Of a stretch of DNA of 26,093 bases, positions 15,749-22,002 are shown piece by piece. Position 1 is the stretch's first letter, and each line of letters opens with the position of its first letter. This DNA comes from a virus, in the IMG/VR virus record IMGVR_UViG_3300042319_000601, positions 1 through 26,093 of that record. One strand, written 5' to 3'. A program made the position numbers and the translations under genes. The notes under the pieces are model-generated. The model saw only the letters and a list, made by a program, of their open reading frames with translations, was not told where the DNA came from and made no database searches.

Positions 15749-15785
15749 AAAAAAACCCCCCCAAGCGGTTAGGCCTGAGGGGGTT
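15749..15785 (-). terminator. Intrinsic terminator after the capsid gene (Tphi-like)
   Basis: On the minus strand AACCCCC (15785-15779) pairs with GGGGGTT (15760-15754), around a loop containing AGGCCTAACCGC, and seven T residues end the signal (15755-15749). The position, 35 bases past the capsid stop, and the AACCCC...GGGGTTTTTT pattern both match the T7 Tphi terminator after gene 10. It would raise capsid output relative to the tail genes. Confidence 0.92.
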
Positions 15786-15788
15786 GAG

Positions 15789-15811
15789 GAGGTTGGCCCG
15801 AAGGCCACCTC
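15789..15811 (-). other. UUCG hairpin just before the capsid-gene terminator
   Basis: GAGGTGGCC and GGCCAACCTC pair on the minus strand around a TTCG tetraloop, nine pairs with one bulged A. It begins nine bases after the capsid stop and is followed immediately by the terminator hairpin. It may protect the capsid mRNA 3' end or be cut by RNase III. Confidence 0.65.
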
Positions 15812-15819
15812 TAGGTCGA

Positions 15820-16773
15820 TCAGAACAGAGCCAGTTCGACAGCAGCTTCCGGGCGCAGAACGCCGTGGCCGACGGCCAGCTTCGACAGAACCTGCGTCCC
15901 GAGACGGCGCGGGTCGTAGTCCATGCGGGTGGACAGGTCCATCAACTGGACGGTGCCCACGGCGGACTTGTGCATGAACAGGCCAGCGGTCTTCGTGAAG
16001 TTGCCGACATACTTGTTGCCCGTCCCGGCCTGCACACCAGCGGTGATGTTGGTGTTCGGCAGGTTGTTGGTCTTCACGATCTCGATGCCAGCGATCTCGA
16101 AGATCGTGCCCTTCGTCCGGTCGCCCGTGCCGCCGAAGTCACGCGACACGACGTTGTTCGACTGGATGAGACGCCAGTAGCGGGCCGGGTCGAGGTAGCA
16201 GACGCGGTCATACTCGGGGATGTTCTTCTCATCCATGATCTGCGCGGCCTGATAGAAGGCGGCAGCCAGAGTGTCGGCGTTCAGGAAGGCGTTGGCAGCC
16301 GATTCCGTGATCACCGAGCCAGCCGGGGATTGGCCGGGGATGTTGGCGACCGTGGTGCGGGCGGCGAGAACACCAGCCTGCAGAACCTGACGGTCCCAGA
16401 CCTGAGCCAGAACACGACCCACTTCTGCCGAGTAGTGCGAACGCACGTCGTAGTGGGCCTTGGCTTCGTCGATCTCAGCGATGAACACGGGCGACACCAG
16501 AACGTCGTCGATGGTGATCACGCGCTCGTTGTGCTGGATCGATCCGCCCAGAATTTCGTTGCCGGGGACATGGTAGAAGGCCGACGCGCGGCCCATGATC
16601 GGGAACTGAGCCGAGCGGCCATTCGTGATGGCGCGGTTCATGGTCCGGCCTTTGGTGACGTTCTCAGCTTCGAAGATCGTCATCACTTCGCCAGCGAAGA
16701 CTTTCAGGAAGAGGGCTTCGGCATCACCTGCGCCGTTGATCTGACCGAGGCGCGATGCAGTTGCGTTGGACAT
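15820..16773 (-). CDS. Major capsid protein (T7 gp10-like)
   Basis: This 317-residue HK97-fold shell protein is a little shorter than T7 gp10A (345). The N-terminal FLKVFAGEVMTIFEAENVTK, the RSAQFPIMGRASAFYHVPG segment and ITIDDVLVSPVFIAEIDEA are the familiar pattern of T7-type capsids. The C-terminal part (DYDPRRLGTQVLSKLAVGHG, then RPEAAVEL) is also typical. AAAGGAAATACC precedes the ATG. I see no slippery site or extended frame for a gp10B-type product. A 100-base leader separates it from the holin-region gene, and a terminator follows, as expected for the most abundant protein. Confidence 0.97.
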   Translation of the reverse strand: MSNATASRLGQINGAGDAEALFLKVFAGEVMTIFEAENVTKGRTMNRAITNGRSAQFPIMGRASAFYHVPGNEILGGSIQHNERVITIDDVLVSPVFIAEIDEAKAHYDVRSHYSAEVGRVLAQVWDRQVLQAGVLAARTTVANIPGQSPAGSVITESAANAFLNADTLAAAFYQAAQIMDEKNIPEYDRVCYLDPARYWRLIQSNNVVSRDFGGTGDRTKGTIFEIAGIEIVKTNNLPNTNITAGVQAGTGNKYVGNFTKTAGLFMHKSAVGTVQLMDLSTRMDYDPRRLGTQVLSKLAVGHGVLRPEAAVELALF

Positions 16774-16880
16774 GGTATTTCCTTTACAGGGATAGTCCCG
16801 ATTGTGGATGCTTTGGGACGTGAGAGGGGGTTCCCCCGGCTCCGTGGAACCGAGGGTGGGCCTAAGGACGCACCTTTAGG
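16774..16880 (-). promoter_or_regulatory. Capsid gene leader with short hairpins
   Basis: This gap of about 100 bases is long for this compact genome. It holds CCTAAAGGTGCGTCCTTAGG (16880-16861), a bulged hairpin across the preceding stop codon, and a GGTTCC/GGAACC inverted pair. T7 has promoter phi10 here, but I could not find the AATTAACCCACACCATAG core. A diverged promoter or an mRNA processing site remains possible. Confidence 0.35.
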
Positions 16881-17079
16881 CGGGGGACAGGGTCAGCCTG
16901 CGATAAAAGGCCTTTGCAGCCAGCTTGCGCTCGACCAGATACCAGCCGAGGGTGACCAGCGACATGCCAGCGCCAACGACCAGTTCAACGCCAGCGGCGT
17001 CGATCACGCCCTTGGCAACGAGGGCACCAGCGCCAAGCTGGATGAGGTGACGCAGAGCGCCGATAACAGCCACTTGCAT
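16876..17079 (-). CDS. Holin (nested in frame)
   Basis: An internal ATG preceded by AAAGGAACCCACC, one of the best ribosome binding sites in the window, opens a 67-residue protein. Residues 3-29 (VAVIGALRHLIQLGAGALVAKG) and 31-50 (ELVVGAGMSLVTLGWYLVERK) are hydrophobic helices joined by a short DAAG turn, and the tail is basic. The RHL-GG-LVAKG-DA pattern is that of small two-helix phage holins, and T7 holin gp17.5 is also 67 residues. Holins form membrane holes that time lysis. Lying between scaffold and capsid is unusual for a T7-like phage. Confidence 0.78.
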   Translation of the reverse strand: MQVAVIGALRHLIQLGAGALVAKGVIDAAGVELVVGAGMSLVTLGWYLVERKLAAKAFYRRLTLSPA

Positions 17080-17295
17080 GGTGGGTTCCTTTCGGGGTTT
17101 GGGTTTAGGCACGGCCTTCGGGGCGACCCTTGGGGTCACCTTCGGAGTTGGCCGAGGGGTTGGTTTGGGGGCCACCTTAGCGGGGGCCGAGGCGGCAGGC
17201 TTTCGGGTCATCACCTTGATGATGGCCTTCTTCGCCTGCCGTTTCAGGACTTCTCTTGCGGCGGTCCTGACGAGGCCACGCACGAGGCGCTTCAT
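16876..17295 (-). CDS. Cationic Pro/Lys-rich protein with C-terminal holin-like domain (long form)
   Basis: The 139-residue frame starts at an ATG overlapping the scaffold stop as TGATG, a sign of coupled translation. Residues 1-32 are strongly basic (KRLVRGLVRTAAREVLKRQ). Residues about 33-70 are a PKPTPRPTPKVTP-type linker. The last 67 residues are a two-helix membrane domain with its own ribosome binding site (see the nested gene). The long form would attach a charged, possibly nucleic-acid-binding arm to a holin. Alternatively the upstream part and the holin were once separate genes that became continuous. The function of the N-terminal part is unknown. Confidence 0.65.
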   Translation of the reverse strand: MKRLVRGLVRTAAREVLKRQAKKAIIKVMTRKPAASAPAKVAPKPTPRPTPKVTPRVAPKAVPKPKPRKEPTMQVAVIGALRHLIQLGAGALVAKGVIDAAGVELVVGAGMSLVTLGWYLVERKLAAKAFYRRLTLSPA

Positions 17296-18053
17296 CACAT
17301 GATGGACGAGCGTGACAGCTTCGCTTCGACGGCGGCACGGAAGGCCGGGTCTTTGGCGTAGCGCGGGTCACGCATATCTTCCATCATCTGCGGAAGGGAC
17401 TCGTAGACATCCGTCGCGCCACCGCTGCGGCCACCGCCAATGAGGGCTGGGGTGTTCCGGCCAGAGGCAACGAACTTGGACTTGAGGCCGTCGAGAGCCA
17501 GCTTGATCTGCTCCTCGCTGCCCGAGTCGATGACGCTGTTGAACGCCTCGGCTTCGGCTGCGGTGATACCACCAGCGGCAGCCCACGAGACCATCTGGTC
17601 GAACACTTCCTTGCCACCGACGTGGCCCTGAACGCGGGCCGTGAGGGCTTCCCCGAGGGCCTTCTGGCCTTCGATGTAGGCGTCAGCCATTGCGCGGGGG
17701 ATGCCTGCCTTTTCGAGGGCGGCGTAGTCCGCATCTTCCAGAGTTCCGCTTTCCAGAACCTTCGCTTCCAGCGTGGCCAAGTCCAGACCCGCAGCCTTCA
17801 CCGCATCAGCGGCAGCAGCATTGGCGTCGGCATTGTCAGCCGGGGCGGCGTCAGGCTTCTTCGTGGCAGCCGCATAGGCAGCAGCCAGTTCTTCCGGGGT
17901 GTTGAAACCCTCGGGCAGCCAAGCGGGACGCTCAGGGGTGTCACCCTCAGGGGACTTCGCTTCCGGCTCACGGCCTTCGGCTTTGGCCACCATCGCTTCG
18001 ATGTGTGCCGGGTCTTCTGCGGGCTTGGCCGACTTGATGACGACTTCGGTCAT
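17295..18053 (-). CDS. Capsid assembly scaffolding protein (T7 gp9-like)
   Basis: This 252-residue acidic, Ala/Glu-rich protein lies just upstream of the capsid region, as T7 gene 9 (307) does. It has the typical disordered N-terminus (EDPAHIEAMVAKAEG, PEGFNTPEELAAAYAA) and helical middle. The C-terminal VYESLPQMMEDMRDPRYAKD and PAFRAAVEAKLSRS segments are the clearest match to T7-type scaffolds; this end contacts the capsid protein. AGGAAGTAACGC precedes the ATG, three bases after the 54-aa gene ends. Confidence 0.93.
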   Translation of the reverse strand: MTEVVIKSAKPAEDPAHIEAMVAKAEGREPEAKSPEGDTPERPAWLPEGFNTPEELAAAYAAATKKPDAAPADNADANAAAADAVKAAGLDLATLEAKVLESGTLEDADYAALEKAGIPRAMADAYIEGQKALGEALTARVQGHVGGKEVFDQMVSWAAAGGITAAEAEAFNSVIDSGSEEQIKLALDGLKSKFVASGRNTPALIGGGRSGGATDVYESLPQMMEDMRDPRYAKDPAFRAAVEAKLSRSSIM

Positions 18054-18056
18054 GCG

Positions 18057-18221
18057 TTACTTCCTGATGTAGAAGGAAAAGCCATTGGCGGCTTCGGTCA
18101 GAACGCCGCGATCTTCGGAAGCATCCTTGGCTTTGCCACGGGCTTTCTTTGCGGGTTCCGTTTCGGTGACCTCGGTGACCACTTCGGTGACCTCGGGCGC
18201 GGGGGTGTGTTCATCACTCAT
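18057..18221 (-). CDS. 54-residue protein between portal and scaffold
   Basis: A short frame codes for 54 residues: an acidic, Val/Thr/Glu-repetitive N-terminus (PEVTEVVTEVTETEP), a basic stretch KKARGKAKD, and the C-terminus GVLTEAANGFSFYIRK. It overlaps the portal stop by eight bases and contains the scaffold ribosome binding site at its end, so it fills an otherwise gene-free 160 bases in a coupled chain. Codons match its neighbours. I recognise no family. It is probably a minor head-related protein. Confidence 0.72.
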   Translation of the reverse strand: MSDEHTPAPEVTEVVTEVTETEPAKKARGKAKDASEDRGVLTEAANGFSFYIRK

Positions 18222-19761
18222 CGGTTTGCTTCATTCCTGCTTGGGCCATGCCGCCCATTTGGTTGATCATGTTGGGTCCGAGACGGTTCATCATCTCCAT
18301 CTGCATCCGCTGTTCGGCTTCCGCCTGCTTCTGCTCCGGGGACTTGACGAGGCCGTCGATGTTCAGCCCGAGGGCCGCAGCGCGGCGCTGGACGTAGTCA
18401 CCCACGTTGGTCTCTTGGGCCAAAGCCTCGGGGCCATAGAGATCACGAAGACCCGCAACGAGGCGGTCCATCTTCGAGAGGTCGTTGGCACGAGACAGGG
18501 CGTCGAGACCCGTGGTTACGGTCGGAGACACAATCCCTTTGGGCAGGGTCGGCAGCCGCTTTTCCTTCGTCATCTGGTCCATAAGGATGCGGACGTAGGG
18601 AAGCTGCAGTTCCTGAGCCAAGAGGGCGTAGACAGCGCCGATGGTGGCTTCTAGTTCGGAGGCCATGAAGCGGATTTCTTCCGCCGTGACGCGCTCACCT
18701 TGACGCTGGATCGAGCTTCCCATGAGGAAGTTCTGAGCCACCCGTCGGGTCAGATCGTCGGCCATCTGCTTGGCCACTTGGAGGTCGGCATACTTCTCGA
18801 TGCGGAGGAAGGACACGTCCTGCGCCACACCAGAAACGAACTCGAAGTTCTCTGCCTTGGCGAGATCGCTCTCGTCCGTGACACCGTTGGGGTTCACCAG
18901 AGGGATGACCTTTGCGGCACCTGCTGCGTATTCGAGGATGGCCTTCGAGAGGCCTTCAAGGGACTTGAGGTCGCCAAGGAAGGCTTCGGCATGGCCACGT
19001 CCGTAGCTCTCCCCGTCCACCCGGTTCCAGCGCAGCGCAAGCCACGGGAACAGGTCAGTCGGATAGCCACCACGGGTGCCCTCGATTGGGATGTCGTCGA
19101 TGAATTGGATCGCTTCCCAACGCTTCTCATTCACCCGCGTCAGTTGGGTGTAGAGACTGTGGATGCGGGGGTTCCCCTTACGGGGCCGCTTCTGTTTCTC
19201 GGGAAGGAGAGCCTGAATGTCCGAAGGGAGGGCCTCAAAGGCGACCTGTTCCTTCGTGAGGATTTCGACGGGGTTCCCTGCGGGGTCGCGGAGGACAACA
19301 AACTGGTCGAGACCGAAGACCCGGAGAGTGTTGTCGGGGCGAAGGTGGACGAGGCAGTTGCCGCCCACGATCAGGTGCTGCAGGACTTCATGGAACGAGA
19401 CCCGAGCCGCAGTTGCTTCGAGGGTTTGAGAGACAGTGCGCTCAATCATCGACAGCGCGGACTCGATTGCAGTCCGCATCTGGGGGTTCTGGGTCAGTTC
19501 CTTGTAGGTGAACTCTTCGATGTCCAGCCGGAAGAACGGGGTGTTCGGAGGCAGGATGGTCGTGACGGTCTTGGCCGAAAGGGCAATCACGCCCTGTGCG
19601 CCAACGCTCTGATACGGGGTGGGGAGCTTCTGCCCCTCGGTCGTCCCCTCAGGAGGGATGAGATAAGGGAGCGTGAGCTTCGCACACTCCCGCGCCCGGT
19701 CGAGGACAGGCTGCCGAATGGAAGCCAGCGCCATATACCGGGCTGCTGCGGAGGTGGTCAT
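18214..19761 (-). CDS. Portal (head-tail connector) protein (T7 gp8-like)
   Basis: This 515-residue protein matches T7 gp8 (536), the twelve-subunit portal ring through which DNA enters and leaves. Recognisable segments are RARECAKLTLPYLIPPEGTT near 23-42, TPYQSVGAQGVIALSAKTV near 48-66, PPNTPFFRLDI, and SYGRGHAEAFLGDLKSLEGL in the middle. The C-terminus is helical and Gln/Met-rich (QKQAEAEQRMQMEMMNRL), as in the family's crown region. AAGGAACATGAC precedes the ATG. Confidence 0.96.
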   Translation of the reverse strand: MTTSAAARYMALASIRQPVLDRARECAKLTLPYLIPPEGTTEGQKLPTPYQSVGAQGVIALSAKTVTTILPPNTPFFRLDIEEFTYKELTQNPQMRTAIESALSMIERTVSQTLEATAARVSFHEVLQHLIVGGNCLVHLRPDNTLRVFGLDQFVVLRDPAGNPVEILTKEQVAFEALPSDIQALLPEKQKRPRKGNPRIHSLYTQLTRVNEKRWEAIQFIDDIPIEGTRGGYPTDLFPWLALRWNRVDGESYGRGHAEAFLGDLKSLEGLSKAILEYAAGAAKVIPLVNPNGVTDESDLAKAENFEFVSGVAQDVSFLRIEKYADLQVAKQMADDLTRRVAQNFLMGSSIQRQGERVTAEEIRFMASELEATIGAVYALLAQELQLPYVRILMDQMTKEKRLPTLPKGIVSPTVTTGLDALSRANDLSKMDRLVAGLRDLYGPEALAQETNVGDYVQRRAAALGLNIDGLVKSPEQKQAEAEQRMQMEMMNRLGPNMINQMGGMAQAGMKQTDE

Positions 19762-19771
19762 GTCATGTTCC

Positions 19772-19987
19772 TTACTTGGTCGGGACGTTCACCCCGGTCT
19801 GCCCAGCCGACAGGCCAGAGCCGCCGTGCTGCAGGTCAATGCGGAGAGCCGAGCGGCCCTTCTTGCGCTTGTTCAGCTTGTCGGCGGTCGGGTTCTCCGA
19901 GCCGATGCGCTGCTCTGCGGGGTTCAGGTCGGGGGTCGGCGGCGCGGCGGCGGGCGGCGGCGGAATGTTCGGTTTGCTCAGTGACAT
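19772..19987 (-). CDS. gp7.3-like tail-associated protein
   Basis: The 71-residue protein has a Pro-rich N-terminus (KPNIPPPPAAAPPTPDLNP) and a basic C-terminus with the pattern KRKKGRSALRIDL, GGSGLSAGQTGVNVP. The end of T7 gp7.3 (KKSLSVARSSGGGINI) has the same basic-SLR-GG-G-N layout, and the gene lies just before the portal, as 7.3 does. T7 gp7.3 is a virion protein needed for tail assembly and adsorption. The start overlaps the stop of the preceding gene. Confidence 0.78.
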   Translation of the reverse strand: MSLSKPNIPPPPAAAPPTPDLNPAEQRIGSENPTADKLNKRKKGRSALRIDLQHGGSGLSAGQTGVNVPTK

Positions 19988-20178
19988 CAGAGGCTCCGAT
20001 GGGTTTGTTCCTGTTGTTCCAACTTGCGCTGGAGAAAACGGATGATGCTCTGCCGCCCAATCAGGGCAGCGAACTCAGCCGGGGGAATGGCGGGGTCATC
20101 TGGGAGCCTGTCGGGGAAGGCTTCTTCGAGGGCCTTGACGAGGTCAGGAGGCACGAAGGGGAAAGGCACTTTCTTCAT
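19987..20178 (-). CDS. 63-residue conserved phage protein (gp6.5-7 region)
   Basis: The protein begins MKKVPFPFVPPDLVKALEEA and continues FPDRLP, IPPAEFAALIGRQSIIRFLQRKLEQQ. The PFPFVPPDLV and GRQS-IRFL motifs are known to me from small proteins in many T7-like genomes without assigned function. The start at 20178 is fixed by AAGGAGCCGCGC before it and by the promoter at 20212-20195, whose transcript begins 17 bases upstream. The helical C-terminus could mediate oligomerisation. Confidence 0.85.
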   Translation of the reverse strand: MKKVPFPFVPPDLVKALEEAFPDRLPDDPAIPPAEFAALIGRQSIIRFLQRKLEQQEQTHRSL

Positions 20179-20194
20179 GCGCGGCTCCTTTTGG

Positions 20195-20212
20195 CTATGG
20201 TGTGGGTTAATT
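20195..20212 (-). promoter_or_regulatory. Phage RNA polymerase promoter, phi6.5-like
   Basis: The minus strand carries AATTAACCCACACCATAG, identical to the site at 709-692 and 15/18 identical to the T3 promoter core. Initiation is expected at the last G (20195), leaving a leader of 16 bases that is mostly ribosome binding site. It opens the head gene block, as T7 phi6.5 does. Confidence 0.9.
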
Positions 20213-20214
20213 GG

Positions 20215-20236
20215 GAGGAGGCCCGAAGGCCCCCTC
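20215..20236 (-). other. UUCG hairpin upstream of the head-gene promoter
   Basis: GAGGGGGCC pairs with GGCCTCCTC around a TTCG tetraloop, nine pairs with one wobble, on the minus strand. It separates the DUF3310 gene from the promoter and has no T-run. It may protect or process the 3' end of the replication-gene transcript. Confidence 0.65.
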
Positions 20237-20242
20237 TCAGGG

Positions 20243-20656
20243 TCACAAGCGCTGGTCCTTTCGGTGCATGTCGCGCATCCGATCAAGGAACCACTGGAGC
20301 TTGTTCAGGTCATACTCCACGTCCGTCCCGGCTTTCTTCCCGAGGCGGAACAGGGCCTTGAACATGTTGCCCCGTGCGAAGGACATCTCTTCGGCCTCAA
20401 TCAGGTCCATCAGATCGGTCGCCTCAGGAGGCAGCTTGTAGTAGGCCGAGGAACCACCATCAGACTTCACCGGGCCGTCATCCAAAGTGGGACCGCCGTT
20501 GTCCTGACGGGTGACCATGAGGTCGCTGGCGGGGATGTCGGCATCCTCTGGCTGCCAGTTAGGGTATTCTTCGGATGGACCATAAAGGCAGGTAGACGGA
20601 CAGTTGTCACTGCCACGGAGGCGGCAATTCAGGCAGGTTTTCTCGGTGGTTGCCAC
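20243..20656 (-). CDS. DUF3310 protein with N-terminal cysteine cluster (T7 gp1.7-type domain)
   Basis: The 137-residue protein has two parts. Residues 8-23 hold four cysteines (C8, C11, C19, C23), a possible zinc knuckle. Residues about 68-127 fit the DUF3310 pattern: YYKLP, DLIEAEEMSFARGNMFKALFR, LGKKAG and DLNKLQWFLDRM. T7 gp1.7, which carries this domain, is a nucleotide kinase, so nucleotide metabolism is the best guess. The GTG start at 20656 follows AAGGAACCCATCCT and overlaps the exonuclease end by 28 bases. A longer frame inside the exonuclease gene is rejected. Confidence 0.82.
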   Translation of the reverse strand: MATTEKTCLNCRLRGSDNCPSTCLYGPSEEYPNWQPEDADIPASDLMVTRQDNGGPTLDDGPVKSDGGSSAYYKLPPEATDLMDLIEAEEMSFARGNMFKALFRLGKKAGTDVEYDLNKLQWFLDRMRDMHRKDQRL

Positions 20657-21489
20657 AGGATGGGTTCCTTCTTCTGGAAGTCGTAGTCGGAGGTGCGGAG
20701 GATGCGGGCGACTTGGAACTGGACGAGGGCGTCCTCCGGGGACACGCCTTCCTTGGCGAACAGGGAGAGGATGCACTCCCACAGGTCGTCACATTCCTGA
20801 CGGACCCAGCGGGTCTTCACCGTCCCGGCGTTCTTACCGCGATGGATGGTGTATTCCTCGGGGACCAGCTTGTAGGGGTCTTCAAGGAACTCTTCGGCGG
20901 TCTTCATTCCCCAGCCGGGGCAGCCGGAATACCCATCGGTCGGGTCGCCAGCGATGCCCTGCCGCAGGTGGAACAGGTCGGCTTCCTCAAGGGTCACCTC
21001 GAAGACACCGAGGATGGACCTATGGGGGCGGTAATGGAGACCCGGCAGGGTGGACATGTCCTTGTCCAAGGTGACCATCACCTTCTCGCCGGGGAACCGG
21101 GAGTGCAGCCCTGAGAGGATGCCAAGGAGATCGTCGCCTTCCAGCGTCGGGCGCTGCCATGCCTGATACTTCTCGCGCACATACTGGCGCACCTGCGGGA
21201 GAATGATCGGTCGGCGGGCGGTGGAGCGGTTGTGCTTGTAGGTGGGGAGAACCGACTTTCGCCAGTTCTCCGCGTCCGACAGGGTGATGACCAGATCGGT
21301 GCCGTCGAGGTTCTCCATGAGTTCCTCGAAGGCGTTGTCCACATAGCGGCGGGCCACGGCTTCATCAGCCGTCACAATCCACTTGCAGCCGTCGTCGTCA
21401 TCGGTGCCCCAGTTGGTCACCTCTTCTGCACCAGCCGCCCCCTGAAATGCGTAGATGTCGCCATCCACAATCAGGGTGCGTTTGGTCAT
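20629..21489 (-). CDS. 5'-3' exonuclease (T7 gp6-like)
   Basis: The 286-residue enzyme matches T7 gp6 (300), which degrades host DNA and removes RNA primers during replication and recombination. FEN-type metal ligands are visible: D9 and D11 in VDGDIYAF, the YKHNR arch at 84-88, LEGDDLL at 116-122, TLDKDM at 140-145, and the helix-hairpin segment GDPTDGYSGCPGWG at 181-194. It follows the Lys/Pro-rich gene by three bases and overlaps the DUF3310 start. Confidence 0.95.
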   Translation of the reverse strand: MTKRTLIVDGDIYAFQGAAGAEEVTNWGTDDDDGCKWIVTADEAVARRYVDNAFEELMENLDGTDLVITLSDAENWRKSVLPTYKHNRSTARRPIILPQVRQYVREKYQAWQRPTLEGDDLLGILSGLHSRFPGEKVMVTLDKDMSTLPGLHYRPHRSILGVFEVTLEEADLFHLRQGIAGDPTDGYSGCPGWGMKTAEEFLEDPYKLVPEEYTIHRGKNAGTVKTRWVRQECDDLWECILSLFAKEGVSPEDALVQFQVARILRTSDYDFQKKEPILWQPPRKPA

Positions 21490-21492
21490 GGG

Positions 21493-22002
21493 TCAGCCTC
21501 GCTCTTTCGCTTTGCGTTCCCGCTCCCACTTCCCGGCCAGACCACCTCCATTGAAGAAGTCCTTGATGGCTTGGAGCTTGCCGCCCGAGGCAGCGGGTTT
21601 GGCTGCGGGCTTCGGCTTCGGTTTCCCGTCGGTGATGCCAGCAGCTTCGCGGGACTTGGTGCGCCGCGCTGCAGCCTCGGCCTTGGCCGCTTCCATGCGG
21701 CTGGCGTTGGTCTCAGCGGGTTTCGGCTTGGGGCCTTGGGTCGGCTTGGTCGTCGGCTCGAACTGCGCTTGGCGGGCCGTCGGCTTGGCTGCGGGCTTCG
21801 CCGGGGCTTTCGCTTCGGGACGGGGCTTGGGCTTCGTGGCCGGGGCCTTGGCCTCAGGGCGGGCCTTGGGGCGCGTCGGGGAGGACTTCGCGGTGTCCTC
21901 CTTGGTGTTCGTGGAGTAGGACTTGCCACCCCACTTGAAGGTCTTCCCCGGTCCCATTTTCTTGCGGGCGGCGGCGAAGGCCTGAGCGAAGGTCTCAGCC
22001 AT
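21493..22002 (-). CDS. Lys/Pro/Ala-rich protein of unknown function
   Basis: The 169-residue protein starts with a structured segment, ETFAQAFAAARKKMGPGKTF then KWGGKSYSTN, a motif I have seen at the ends of other phage proteins. It continues as a long low-complexity linker of PEAKAPA and KPKPAAKPA repeats, then ends with a helical basic tail (KLQAIKDFFNGGGLAGKWER). It is strongly basic and may bind DNA. AAAGGAACAGCCA precedes the ATG, which overlaps the HNH stop. The function is unknown. Confidence 0.8.
   Translation of the reverse strand: MAETFAQAFAAARKKMGPGKTFKWGGKSYSTNTKEDTAKSSPTRPKARPEAKAPATKPKPRPEAKAPAKPAAKPTARQAQFEPTTKPTQGPKPKPAETNASRMEAAKAEAAARRTKSREAAGITDGKPKPKPAAKPAASGGKLQAIKDFFNGGGLAGKWERERKAKERG

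Noticed and set aside
15722-15808. Longer N-terminus for the tail tubular A protein
   Set aside because: The added residues are encoded by the terminator hairpin and A/T tract, and a good ribosome binding site precedes the ATG at 15721.
15820-15850. Programmed frameshift giving a longer capsid form, as in T7 gp10B
   Set aside because: No slippery sequence near the stop and the terminator hairpins follow within nine bases, leaving no room for an extension.
16774-16875. phi10-like promoter before the capsid gene
   Set aside because: The best match (TTAGGCCCACCCTCGG) fits the core poorly. The promoter may be absent or too diverged to call by eye.
21404-21414. Exact ATCGGTGCCCC copy inside the exonuclease gene
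   Set aside because: It is a single copy fully explained by codons in a GC-rich gene; no cluster surrounds it.
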